A DNA stretch of 64,000 bases, from assembly GCA_041658725.1 (NCBI GenBank), contig JBAZZQ010000015.1:1-64000 (forward strand), read 5' to 3'. This DNA is from JBAZZQ01 sp041658725 (GTDB taxonomy: Bacteria > Planctomycetota > Phycisphaerae > JAAYCJ01). A model generated the notes under the pieces. The model ran no database searches. It had not been told where the DNA came from and saw nothing but the letters and a program-made list of their open reading frames with translations. Below are positions 1 through 7,727 of the stretch, piece after piece (position 1 is the stretch's first letter; every line of letters starts with the position of its first letter). The position numbers and the translations under genes are program-made.

Positions 1-16
1 ATATTCACAACGAACT

Positions 17-104
17 GGGTGGCATGGGCAATTCCGATTGCCCGTGTCTTTTTTCCCAATCCACGCCTGGAAGACACGGGCAAGAAGACTTGCCCATGCC
101 ACCC
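17..104. repeat. Imperfect 34-bp inverted repeat
   Basis: Arms at 17-50 and 71-104 are complementary at their outer 15 and inner 13 bases, with mismatches between, around a 20-base loop. The arms carry GGCATGGGCAA and TTGCCCGTGTC. No gene overlaps it convincingly, and it sits among other palindromes, so it looks like a dispersed intergenic repeat rather than a terminator. Confidence 0.6.
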
Positions 105-119
105 CAAAACATCAGTTCC

Positions 120-205
120 TTAGGAGGAGCGGAGCGACGAAGCAATCTCGTTATTGGGCGATGGATCGAGATTGCTTCGGCCATCGGAATGGCCTCGCAA
201 TGACA
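120..205. repeat. Dispersed palindromic repeat, CGAAGCAATCTCG family
   Basis: CGAAGCAATCTCG occurs near 137-150 and its complement CGAGATTGCTTCG near 167-180, followed by a CTCGCAATGAC end. The same core words form the large repeat at 22819-22951, so this is a second, diverged copy of one repeat family. I see no coding potential in 1-290. Confidence 0.6.
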
Positions 206-297
206 ATTCTCGATAGGGTCCCAACGGCTACCGCTTTTGTTTCCAGATTCGGAAAGAATTTTAAGTAACATTAGATAAAAAAATACCCAAAATTCCC

Positions 298-326
298 TTG
301 ACCTGATTTACCGGAAATGATATACT
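298..326 (+). promoter_or_regulatory. Sigma70-like promoter without a downstream gene
   Basis: A -35 box TTGACC (298-303) and a -10 box TATACT (321-326) are separated by 17 bases, which is optimal spacing. Transcription would begin near 333. No convincing open reading frame follows for almost 600 bases, and a strong hairpin ends the unit near 508, so it may drive a noncoding RNA. Confidence 0.5.
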
Positions 327-332
327 GCATCT

Positions 333-509
333 TCACATTTTATATGAGGGTTTGGCAGGTTGTCGCGGAATGTCATATCAGTATCTTCCTGCCGTGAGAG
401 ACAAATTTCGATTCTGAAATTGCAAAGTATACAAACCACTTTGTAAATTTCGATATGAGGGTAAAGGAGCCCAATGGTCCCGCGCTTACAAAGCGCGGGA
501 CCAGTTTTA
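333..509 (+). ncRNA. Candidate small noncoding RNA, about 175 nt
   Basis: The segment lies between a well-spaced promoter (298-326) and a 13-bp perfect hairpin (475-487 with 491-503) followed by GTTTTAT, which resembles an intrinsic terminator. Two further hairpins can be drawn inside: GGCAGG (354-359) with CCTGCC (388-393), and ACAAA (431-435) with TTTGT (440-444). ATATGAGGGT occurs twice (342-351, 453-462), as does AAATTTCGAT (403-412, 445-454). It matches no RNA family I recognise. The terminal hairpin could instead be a dispersed repeat, so the call is tentative. Confidence 0.35.
475..508 (+). terminator. Strong hairpin with short T tract
   Basis: TGGTCCCGCGCTT (475-487) and AAGCGCGGGACCA (491-503) pair perfectly over 13 bp around a 3-base loop, followed by GTTTTA. 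It would end a transcript from the promoter at 298-326. GC-rich hairpins of this kind are also common as dispersed repeats. Confidence 0.5.
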
Positions 510-527
510 TTTCCCCCCACCCTTCCT

Positions 528-560
528 TGTCATCATCCGGCTTGCCCGGATGATCCAGTG
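528..560. repeat. ATCATCCGG palindromic repeat, copy 1
   Basis: ATCATCCGG and CCGGATGAT form a small palindrome followed by CCAG. Almost the same sequence, one base different across about 26, recurs at 13456-13483 between nusA and infB. It is a dispersed extragenic palindrome. Confidence 0.6.
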
Positions 561-592
561 TTCGCCCCTCCGGACTCAATATTAAAATTCAT

Positions 593-688
593 GTAATCTC
601 ATGAAAGGCTGCTCCTTTCTGCCTTTCGGCTATATAATAGCATTACCCGAAAGTATACAGATTTCGGAGCAGCCTTTCATGAGATTAC
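593..688. repeat. Perfect 23-bp inverted repeat around 50 bp
   Basis: Bases 593-615 are the exact reverse complement of 666-688, with 50 bp between them. The arms begin GTAATCTCATG and end GGCTGCTCC. A perfect 23-bp match at this spacing is not chance. It could be the ends of a tiny mobile element, or a hairpin. Just downstream (690-900) there is an SD-like AAAGGAGGTG before ATG GAC TAA (a two-codon frame) and short GC hairpins, but no recognisable gene. Confidence 0.7.
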
Positions 689-922
689 GCAACTCCCTCC
701 CGTAGAACAGGTAATTGCGGAAGTATTTAAAGGAGGTGAGCCTATGGACTAATCTTTACCGTTTTGATATTATAAAAAGTGGTTAGGTTGCGTGGATGAT
801 CCGCCACTCCCCGTGCAACCATGCGGGTGGGGCGTATATCCTAAAACTTACCTTTGGGGTGACAGCCCCGTATGTTCTTGTGTCTGGTAATTAAAAATAC
901 TTAAACGGGAAAGGAATTTAAA

Positions 923-1999
923 ATGAAACCATTGAAACATTTTAAAACAATCATAATCGCCATAAATATTTGGATTTTATTGTGCATGGGTAATTGTTTT
1001 GCTATTTCTGTTCCGGAATTGGTCCAAATATCAAATAAATCGCGTGAACATCTCAAAAAGTTGCCTGCCCACATTGTATTTATTGAAGAAACAAAAACCA
1101 TTTTCTCCCCAAGGACCATCGATGCAATCAAAAAAAGCGGAAGTGACGTAGAAGCCTTTAAGGCGGCAGGTCAAGAAACCAAAACACATAATGAACTTTA
1201 TTTGAATCTACTCACTCGTGACGTGAAGCTGACCGTTAAAGACCTGCGTGATATCAGTAGTTTATTAAAAACTTATAATTTGCCTGCATGGAAAGAAAAG
1301 GCTGTTTCGCTTGACAAGATTATGCTCGCGAATGGCCCATATCAACTCACGCTTATCGAGAGTAAGAACGTAAACGATAAGCCACAACTCTTGCTGGAGA
1401 AAAGTCCTACTTTTTCCGGGCAATCCCCACCACTTTTATACGAGCATCTTATGTTTTTAGGGATTCTCGACGAGAGGATGCTGTTATCGTTGAAAGAGCC
1501 AAGTATATCAGAAGAAAAACTGGAAAACATAAATGTCCTGAGAATTGAGCGAATCAAGTCAAAGGACGGTCATGAAAGTAAACGAATAATTTTATGTTTA
1601 CCGGCCACGGGGTATCGTTTTAAATCTATTGAGAACCGTTACGATGGGCATTTGGTATGGGAAATGCTCGCCGATGATTATCGCATGGTGAATGGCGTAC
1701 CTTTTCCGTTTGCTTACACATACAAGCAGTACGATTATAAAGAGAATAAACTGGTAAGCTTCAGAAAATATACGGTCGAAAAAGTGGAATTTAATAATAC
1801 ACTTGGTATGGATATGATGAAGATTCATGTCCCCAAGGGAACTGTATTATCTGATCACGCTCTGGGTGGAAAGCAAACTGAATATTCCAAAGATCAAGAT
1901 GTAGGTATCAAGGATATATTTAATGACAGAGCTGATAAAGCCGCTACGGAAATAATCACCGATCCTAACTTTTGCAAAGAAAAAAAATCTGTCAAATAG
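923..1999 (+). CDS. Secreted protein, LolA/outer-membrane lipoprotein-sorting-like
   Basis: A 358-residue protein with an N-terminal hydrophobic stretch (about residues 9-27) ending in a likely signal-peptidase site after CFA, so it should be exported. The body is rich in beta-prone segments with a repeated substrate-loading pattern (for example NGPYQLTLIES, and VWEMLADDYRMVNGVPFPF). This is reminiscent of LolA-like or DUF1571-type periplasmic proteins. An AAAGGAA sequence precedes the ATG. A strong terminator follows immediately, so it is probably a single-gene unit. The family assignment rests on overall look rather than a catalytic motif. Confidence 0.6.
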   Translation: MKPLKHFKTIIIAINIWILLCMGNCFAISVPELVQISNKSREHLKKLPAHIVFIEETKTIFSPRTIDAIKKSGSDVEAFKAAGQETKTHNELYLNLLTRDVKLTVKDLRDISSLLKTYNLPAWKEKAVSLDKIMLANGPYQLTLIESKNVNDKPQLLLEKSPTFSGQSPPLLYEHLMFLGILDERMLLSLKEPSISEEKLENINVLRIERIKSKDGHESKRIILCLPATGYRFKSIENRYDGHLVWEMLADDYRMVNGVPFPFAYTYKQYDYKENKLVSFRKYTVEKVEFNNTLGMDMMKIHVPKGTVLSDHALGGKQTEYSKDQDVGIKDIFNDRADKAATEIITDPNFCKEKKSVK

Positions 2000-2015
2000 T
2001 TTGGTAAACCAAGTT

Positions 2016-2056
2016 AAAAGTCTTGCCCCACGAAATTACGTGGGGCAAGACTTTTT
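2016..2056 (+). terminator. Rho-independent terminator
   Basis: AAAAGTCTTGCCCCACG and CGTGGGGCAAGACTTTTT form a long, nearly perfect stem with a 6-base loop, ending in a T run. It lies 17 bases after the stop of the secreted protein gene and clearly terminates it. Confidence 0.9.
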
Positions 2057-2173
2057 ATATAATTACGGTAATTTGGGACCCTCACCTAATTTCTTGGAAG
2101 CACCATTTTCGTCTCTTATAAAAAAATCCCCCTGCCGATTTGCTTTTACCGAAAAATGTGTCATACTTAAACA

Positions 2174-2234
2174 GGACGGATCGCCGCGATCCGTCCCAAA
2201 GAGACGCGACCGTAAGGGAGTGAACTTGCTCCCC
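2174..2234. repeat. Two tandem intergenic hairpins
   Basis: GGACGGATC (2174-2182) pairs with GATCCGTCC (2188-2196), and GGGAG (near 2216) pairs with CTCCC (near 2230). They lie in the gene-free stretch 2060-2370 between convergent genes and look like dispersed palindromic sequence. I see nothing else there. Confidence 0.5.
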
Positions 2235-2370
2235 TCGCCATTCGTACAAACTGTACAACTCACCCATTCAAATTGAAATTTGGTCAAAAAACAGTACACT
2301 TTCGGTCAAGTTTTTTTTGTCACCTTCAGAAATGGAGGTTTTTTTATGTGGCTGAACGCTTACCTAATTT

Positions 2371-3303
2371 TCAACCTTTGCCTCTCACAACTCCAACCAC
2401 AGCGAAGGCCCAGTTCAATTTTTCGTGGCCGAATTCTTGAGTTTCGTATTCCCGATTCATTGATGTGATGCGAATGGCTTGTTTTTCTCGGAAAAATAAT
2501 TTGCACAACGCGCCTATGCCGCCTGCAAATTCCAAGAGGGCGATTTGGCCGGATTGAGCCGGTTGGCCTGTGTCGGCTATGATTATATCGCCTTGTAAAA
2601 TCGTTGGTTCCATGCTGTCACCATCGATACGCACCGCCAGGAGTTTTCCTTTTGGGATTAAATTTTCGGTCATTAAAAATCCGTCGATTAGTAGGCCGTG
2701 AATGTCTACTGGTTCTACGATTTGGAAAATTTGGACCTCGCCTTTTGGTGTGTAGGGGGGTAGCGGATCAACGAGTTGGTGGGGTAGAAATTGCGCTAAG
2801 TCGTTTGGATTCCATGAGTTAACCATATCGCAAAATGAGCGGATTGGTTCGTTTTTTGCGTCCAGCCAGAACGCGGGCAGGCCTGCGGCAGCGGTTCCTA
2901 AAATCGGAATTATGGTTTGATTCGTACCGTCCAGAAAAAGGGACTGCGGTCGGTTGGACGCCAGGCCGGTGGCCAGGACTTCCATTAGTGATTTAACTGC
3001 TTGTTTTGCCTTGGGTTGCGCCGCGATTAACTTTTCCATTCGGGATAGAATTTCGGAAATTTCCGGGTCTTTGCTGCTTGCGGTTGAGGTTTGGAGTTTT
3101 CCCGTCAACAGCCAACTTAAGTCACAGCCGGTTATTTCCGATACCTTTACCAGAAGCTCCGGCGGGGGAATTCTGCCGGATTCATAACTGGCATACGTAG
3201 TTAGGGGAATTCCCAATGCGGCGGAAAAACTTTTTTTCCCTCGCGGTCCGAATGCTCTTTTTCGCAAAAAAGATAAACGATTACTGATGTCAGAATCCGA
3301 CAT
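2371..3303 (-). CDS. CI/LexA-type repressor: XRE helix-turn-helix plus S24 peptidase
   Basis: A 310-residue repressor. Residues about 5-65 form an XRE-type helix-turn-helix (SFSAALGIPLTTYASYESGR). A linker carries an Ala-Gly site (TAAAGLP, about residue 141) suited to self-cleavage. The C-terminal S24 domain has the catalytic Ser in GDSMEP (about 230) and the Lys in ALCKLFF (about 266). By family knowledge such proteins cleave themselves after DNA damage or stress and release their target promoters. It is divergent from a small gene at 3443, and two 14-bp direct repeats lie between them. It may be a LexA substitute or a phage-derived regulator. Confidence 0.85.
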   Translation of the reverse strand: MSDSDISNRLSFLRKRAFGPRGKKSFSAALGIPLTTYASYESGRIPPPELLVKVSEITGCDLSWLLTGKLQTSTASSKDPEISEILSRMEKLIAAQPKAKQAVKSLMEVLATGLASNRPQSLFLDGTNQTIIPILGTAAAGLPAFWLDAKNEPIRSFCDMVNSWNPNDLAQFLPHQLVDPLPPYTPKGEVQIFQIVEPVDIHGLLIDGFLMTENLIPKGKLLAVRIDGDSMEPTILQGDIIIADTGQPAQSGQIALLEFAGGIGALCKLFFREKQAIRITSMNREYETQEFGHEKLNWAFAVVGVVRGKG

Positions 3304-3326
3304 AACTTTCCTAATAATTGAAAAAA

Positions 3327-3370
3327 GTTACACAAATGAGAATTATTTCTTGACATGTTACGCAATCGTG
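3327..3370. promoter_or_regulatory. Candidate operator: two direct repeats 30 bp apart
   Basis: GTTACACAAATGAG (3327-3340) and GTTACGCAATCGTG (3357-3370) agree at 10 of 14 bases and start exactly 30 bp apart, about three helical turns. The second copy lies between the -35 and -10 boxes of the rightward promoter, and the first lies just upstream of the repressor gene. They are good candidates for binding sites of the adjacent CI/LexA-like protein. Confidence 0.5.
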
Positions 3371-3379
3371 TATTATTAT
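3350..3379 (+). promoter_or_regulatory. Sigma70-like promoter for the small gene at 3443
   Basis: The -35 box is TTGACA (3350-3355) and the -10 box TATTAT (3374-3379), with an 18-bp spacer. An overlapping TATTAT at 3371 gives 15 bp. The promoter faces away from the repressor gene and contains one of the putative operator repeats. Confidence 0.6.
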
Positions 3380-3442
3380 TGTGTCGTCAAGTAGACTCAA
3401 ATATTCATAAATGAGTAACTATTGGAGGATTGTAACACACTC

Positions 3443-3667
3443 GTGAAGAAAAGCAAGTCTGAAAATAGCCGTCGCAAGGGATTAAAACAATTGCAGGATC
3501 GTCTGTGCGGGACGGGTGATCGCGGCAGAGGCAGACAGGATTCGCTTTTGATTACTTTACTCAAAAATATTCATTCGCAGAAGATATTGGCACAGTGGCA
3601 GGAAGTTTTGCGAAGCGAACAGGAAGTTCTGGTGGTGAAGATTCAGAAAACCGAACGATTCAATTAA
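3443..3667 (+). CDS. Small basic protein of unknown function, repressor-divergent
   Basis: From GTG at 3443 this gives 74 residues, very rich in Lys and Arg at the N-terminus (KKSKSENSRRKGLKQ) and helical toward the C-terminus. A TTG at 3422 would add seven residues, but the GGAGG at 3424-3428 favours a start further in. It is transcribed divergently from the CI/LexA-like gene, from a promoter overlapped by repeats, so it is probably under that repressor. No homologous family is recognised. Confidence 0.5.
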   Translation: MKKSKSENSRRKGLKQLQDRLCGTGDRGRGRQDSLLITLLKNIHSQKILAQWQEVLRSEQEVLVVKIQKTERFN

Positions 3668-3674
3668 AAACTTT

Positions 3675-3687
3675 GTAACCGTTCAGG
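3675..3687. repeat. GTAACCGTTCAG repeat, single half
   Basis: GTAACCGTTCAGG occurs here between convergent genes. The same 12-mer or its complement also marks intergenic elements near 8343-8400, 22819-22951 and 24171-24181. No partner arm is visible in this copy. Confidence 0.6.
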
Positions 3688-3713
3688 GGGTCCGCGAAAG
3701 ACACCGGTTTATC

Positions 3714-4754
3714 TTATCCCCAATCCAGAGTTTCCGAAAAGACTACTCTTTTTTCGCCTTTCGTGATTTTTCCGATGACGTTGCTGTCGCAGCCCATTTT
3801 TGAAAGATGCTTTTGGATGGCGTCGATAGAGGTTGGCTCGGCGACGGCGGTCATTCCCACACCGAGATTAAACGTTCGCAGCATATCGCGGTCTTCGACG
3901 TTGCCGACCTGGTGAATGGTTTTGAAGATGGGAAGAATATGGATTTCAGGTAGTTCTACAACGGCATTTAGATGATTCGGTAAAATTCGATTCAGATTTC
4001 CTTCGATGCCTCCGCCAGTGATATGAGCCAAACCGTGCAAATCGGGATTTTCGAACAAATCCCGAAGGGCCTGATAGTAACATCTGTGCGGCTTTAAGAT
4101 GGCATCGAGGAAAGATTCATTTTCGACTTTGGTATTTAAAATATCCGGATTGTCGCGGATCAAAGCACGAACGAGGGAGTATCCGTTGGTGTGCAGACCG
4201 TTGGAGGCAACGGCGAGAACGCAGTCTCCTTCTTTGATGGCCGACCCGTCGATGATTTTTGATTTTTCGACCACGCCGACAATACTAGAGGTTAGAATAT
4301 ATGTTCCGGGTTCGATGACCCCCGGCTGTTCCGACGTTTCTCCGCCCGTGAGCGTACAGCCCTGCTCCCGGCATGCGTTCGATAATGATTCAACGATTTT
4401 ACCGACAACTTCTTTTTCCAATTTACCGCAAATAATCGCGTCCTGAACGGAAAGCGGTTTAGCTCCCATTACGATAATATCATTGACCAGGTGATTGATC
4501 ATGTCGTAGCAAATGGAGGAAACACGGTTGTATTGAAAGGCTAGTTTTTGCTTGGAGCCGGGCTCTTCGGTTTTCAACACGAGGACGGGATGTTTATATT
4601 CGGGGAACCGGCCATCGAATAACGTGGCGAAGGCTCCAATTTTATTAAGCACCCGTGAATCCGATGTTTCCAGACTTTTCGCCATCGCTTTTTTGGTCGC
4701 ATCGGCGGTATCGATATTCACACCTGCTTTTTCATAAGAAAGACGCTCTTTCAT
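3714..4754 (-). CDS. Diverged PurM-like AIR-synthase-related protein
   Basis: A 346-residue member of the PurM/AIR synthase superfamily. The N-terminal LSYEKAGVNID, the central GGETSEQPG, SNGLHTNGYSLVR and the HITGGGIEGNLNRILP block are all recognisable. The usual TDGVGTKL loop near residue 65 is replaced by TEEPGSKQKL, so nucleotide or substrate handling is probably altered. A canonical copy lies at 23026-24093 in the same window, so this is a paralog. It follows the vWA gene by 80 bp on the same strand. It could act on another formyl-amidine substrate or be regulatory. Confidence 0.8.
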   Translation of the reverse strand: MKERLSYEKAGVNIDTADATKKAMAKSLETSDSRVLNKIGAFATLFDGRFPEYKHPVLVLKTEEPGSKQKLAFQYNRVSSICYDMINHLVNDIIVMGAKPLSVQDAIICGKLEKEVVGKIVESLSNACREQGCTLTGGETSEQPGVIEPGTYILTSSIVGVVEKSKIIDGSAIKEGDCVLAVASNGLHTNGYSLVRALIRDNPDILNTKVENESFLDAILKPHRCYYQALRDLFENPDLHGLAHITGGGIEGNLNRILPNHLNAVVELPEIHILPIFKTIHQVGNVEDRDMLRTFNLGVGMTAVAEPTSIDAIQKHLSKMGCDSNVIGKITKGEKRVVFSETLDWG

Positions 4755-4833
4755 AATGGCTCCTGTCGATTATCGAATTGTTCAAAAGTAGAAGCATAAC
4801 AATGAGCGGGCATGTAATCAATGAAATGCGGCA

Positions 4834-6831
4834 TCAACTTGCCGATTTGCGGAGATTGGCGAGGAGAGTTTCCGCGAGGATAATAATCAGGACAGTCAGG
4901 AGAATGTAATCCCACAGGGGTTTCCCCTGGGCTAACTGGGTTAAGCGGGATTCGAGGGTGTCGGGGGAATTGGCGGCGAAAATAGGCGACTTGGCGTTAT
5001 TTGAAAATTCGCTGATGGGATAGGCGGATAAATCTGTGGCCTTTTCGGAGCAGTTGACGGCTAGAGTAGAACCGCTTGCGGTTTTGTAGAAACCGGCGGT
5101 GAAGAGGGTTAGCTGATTTTGCCCCTGTTTTAGGGGGATTGCCGGTTGCGATGATGTCAAAAATGTTGAGTTGTCGGCATTAATGGCAAAGGGTTTTCCG
5201 GCGCGGAATGTGAAAGACGCGTCGGTTGAAATGGTATCGGCGGCGACCTGAGCGAGCAGGGCGGGGAAGGGTGCGGTTATGGGCAAAGTTCCGTAGGTCA
5301 TTTGCGGCGGGGAGGTAAAGAAATACAGGGCGGAATTTTTGATTTTGCGTTTAACAAGAAGCGGATCGCCGGTTGAAAGCGTCAGGAGCTGCTCGGTTCT
5401 CGGATCGCAGGATAATTTTGCGTAACGGCTGACCGCGATTTGACGGTAGGCGGAATTTTTGAAACCTAGTCCGGCGATGAGCGGATCGGCGATATCGGTT
5501 TGGTCGATGACGGCGGGCTGATCGGAATTCGCTATCGAGATGATTTTTCCCAAATTCATTTTTTCGATAAACGGGCAGGAGATTTCGAGGGAAGAAAAAA
5601 TGACGACCGATTTATTTTCCAATTTGAGAAATTTTTCCAGGGTGTCGATGTCGAGATGGTCGGAACGGGGTAAGTAAATTACGTTGAAATTATTAAGATT
5701 TTCGGTGGCGAGTTTGGCTTGTTTGACGGTTTTCGGTTTGATCCATCCGGGGGCGTTTACGGCGGCGGAGACGAAAAAGGCTGGGTCTTTGGACCATTGT
5801 TTCGGTGATACGGAATCGGCACAGATAAGCGCGTGGATGGGCGGGTTGATTTTACAGGTGAAATACCATCGGTTGTCGATCGGCAATTGATCGGCGGGGG
5901 TTAGTTCGAGGTAACCGCTGAAAAAACCGGGGTTCGGAATCGTTACGTCGAATGGTATCGGTTCTATGGGTTGGTCGGTGTACAGAATATCCTGTTTGTG
6001 GCGGAGTTGTTTGTTTTCCGTAAAAAGTTTTATGCTGAGATTCCGCGAAGAGGTAAACTGTCCTGAAAGTTGAATCGTCAGGGTGACGGGTTTACCGGCG
6101 ATAATCGGATTTGATAATTTGACTTCGCTGATACCGAGGTTGTTATACGTGTCGTGGAAATTCAGAACGGCGAGTGGGTATTTGGAATCTTTAAGTTGAT
6201 CGGGATGGAATCCGGATTTTTGCAGGTCGGTCAGGACGTAAATAAGTTTGTTGGGGGCTGGTTGATCGTCGAGAAGTTTTTGCGCCTGGCGGATGGTTTG
6301 GGTTATGTCGGTTTCGGCGGCGGTCGGTGAGAGAGAGCGTATCTGGTCGGACAGTTGGGTGAGGTTCGACGTAATGACGGGCGGATGGTCCATCGGGCAA
6401 ACGAGAATGGCGATTTGTGGGGGTGACATGGCAGTGGTTCCGCGAAGAAGCCGAATGGCTTGCTGTTTGGCCAGGTTGAAAGCGGTTTGATTTTTGACCT
6501 GTTGATTCATCGAGGCGGTGTTGTCAAGGACGATGGCCAGGGCGAGGTTTTTTCCGGCGCCGAATTGAACGGACTTTGAGCGATAGAATGGCAGGGCGAG
6601 GGCGAGTGGTAGTAAGGTGAATAGACCCATGCGAAAGAGCAGGAGCATGATATTTTCGATATGCCTTCGGCGAGCGGTTTTGACGGTGGCGGCGCGGACG
6701 AATCGCAGGGTGGGAAATTCAAAAGTCGTCGCCGTGGCACGGCCTAGAAGGTGAAGGATCAATGGGATGGCCGCCAACAAGCATCCGACCAGAACAACGG
6801 GCGCTGAAAATATAAAATTGGCGAGGATCAT
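4834..6831 (-). CDS. BatA/vWA-domain membrane protein
   Basis: About 665 residues from the ATG at 6831. That start overlaps the DUF58 stop as ATGA and is preferred over an in-frame start at 6930. The N-terminus has the BatA-type membrane segment (SAPVVLVGCLLAAIPLILHLL) and a second hydrophobic helix. A von Willebrand A-like domain follows, with the MIDAS-type DNTASM near residue 100, then a large extracytoplasmic part and a C-terminal transmembrane helix (YILLTVLIIILAETLLANL). DUF58 and BatA genes commonly travel with MoxR ATPases in stress or metal-handling operons. No MoxR gene is visible here. Confidence 0.85.
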   Translation of the reverse strand: MILANFIFSAPVVLVGCLLAAIPLILHLLGRATATTFEFPTLRFVRAATVKTARRRHIENIMLLLFRMGLFTLLPLALALPFYRSKSVQFGAGKNLALAIVLDNTASMNQQVKNQTAFNLAKQQAIRLLRGTTAMSPPQIAILVCPMDHPPVITSNLTQLSDQIRSLSPTAAETDITQTIRQAQKLLDDQPAPNKLIYVLTDLQKSGFHPDQLKDSKYPLAVLNFHDTYNNLGISEVKLSNPIIAGKPVTLTIQLSGQFTSSRNLSIKLFTENKQLRHKQDILYTDQPIEPIPFDVTIPNPGFFSGYLELTPADQLPIDNRWYFTCKINPPIHALICADSVSPKQWSKDPAFFVSAAVNAPGWIKPKTVKQAKLATENLNNFNVIYLPRSDHLDIDTLEKFLKLENKSVVIFSSLEISCPFIEKMNLGKIISIANSDQPAVIDQTDIADPLIAGLGFKNSAYRQIAVSRYAKLSCDPRTEQLLTLSTGDPLLVKRKIKNSALYFFTSPPQMTYGTLPITAPFPALLAQVAADTISTDASFTFRAGKPFAINADNSTFLTSSQPAIPLKQGQNQLTLFTAGFYKTASGSTLAVNCSEKATDLSAYPISEFSNNAKSPIFAANSPDTLESRLTQLAQGKPLWDYILLTVLIIILAETLLANLRKSAS

Positions 6832-7727
6832 TTTACCGTCCTTCTGCGGGCGGCCAGGTAGCTTACCAGCATCTGGTCGTAGCGCTGGGCGGTATTGACC
6901 TGGATGTATTCGATACCGGCATCGGCGCACTGGCGGCGATAGGTGGTCAGGAAATTTCCCAACGCTTTTAAATATTCGCCGCGAACTTGTTGGGGATCGG
7001 TTAAAACCGCCAGGCCAGTTTCGGGATCGACGAATTTTGCGAGTTTGACAAACGGAAAATCAATCTCCGCCGGATCGAGAATATGAAACACGATGACCTG
7101 GTGTCTCTTGAAGGTAAAATGCCGAAGAGCCCGCAAAACGTTTTCCGGCTCGTCGAGCAAGTCGGACAGTAGCACGATCATTCCCCGCTGCTTTAGCCGG
7201 TCGGCCAGTTCGTGGAGAACTGGAACCAGCGCGGTGGTGCTTTTCGGGGTGGTCTTATCGAGAACATCGAATATCCGCTGCAAACTGCCGAGTTTGGCGG
7301 AAGGATTGAAATGATGCTCAAGGACGTCATCGAAAACACTCAGGCCGACGGCGTCCTGCTGGGAGAGCATGAGGTAACTTAAAAGGGCGGCTAGGTATCT
7401 GGCGTATTGAAACTTGGTAGTCGGTCCGCTAGCGTAATCCATTGATTTACTTGCGTCGAGAATAATCTGACAGCGAAGGTTGGTCTGCTGTTCATGAAGT
7501 TTGACATAAAATCGATCCGTCCGGGCGTACGCGAGCCAATCGACCCGCCGAATCTCGTCTCCGGGGGTATAAGGCCGATGTTCGGCAAATTCGATGGCAA
7601 AACCCAGATGCGGACTTTTGTGCAGGCCTGTGATGAATCCTTCCACCGCCTGCCGAGCGACCAGGTTAAGCCGGCCAAGCCTCGACGCGACTTCGGGTTC
7701 AAAAAAATCTTTGAATTTACCGATCAT
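6828..7727 (-). CDS. DUF58 family protein
   Basis: A 299-residue DUF58 protein with the family signature near residues 25-75: VEGFITGLHKSPHLGF, FAEHRPYTPGDEIRRVDW and ARTDRFYVK. A vWA-like fold follows with DASKSM as its metal site (about 92-97). It overlaps rsmD by 11 bp upstream and the BatA/vWA gene by 4 bp downstream, so the three are co-transcribed. The function of DUF58 proteins is not settled. They usually work with MoxR AAA+ ATPases. Confidence 0.88.
   Translation of the reverse strand: MIGKFKDFFEPEVASRLGRLNLVARQAVEGFITGLHKSPHLGFAIEFAEHRPYTPGDEIRRVDWLAYARTDRFYVKLHEQQTNLRCQIILDASKSMDYASGPTTKFQYARYLAALLSYLMLSQQDAVGLSVFDDVLEHHFNPSAKLGSLQRIFDVLDKTTPKSTTALVPVLHELADRLKQRGMIVLLSDLLDEPENVLRALRHFTFKRHQVIVFHILDPAEIDFPFVKLAKFVDPETGLAVLTDPQQVRGEYLKALGNFLTTYRRQCADAGIEYIQVNTAQRYDQMLVSYLAARRRTVK

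Noticed and set aside
720..760. AAAGGAGGTG followed by ATG GAC TAA as a leader peptide
   Set aside because: Two codons cannot be supported as a gene, and no attenuator pairing with the next gene could be shown.
2001..2276. Open frame of 91 codons after the secreted protein gene
   Set aside because: It reads through the terminator at 2016-2056 and two palindromes. It has no family resemblance or ribosome-binding site.
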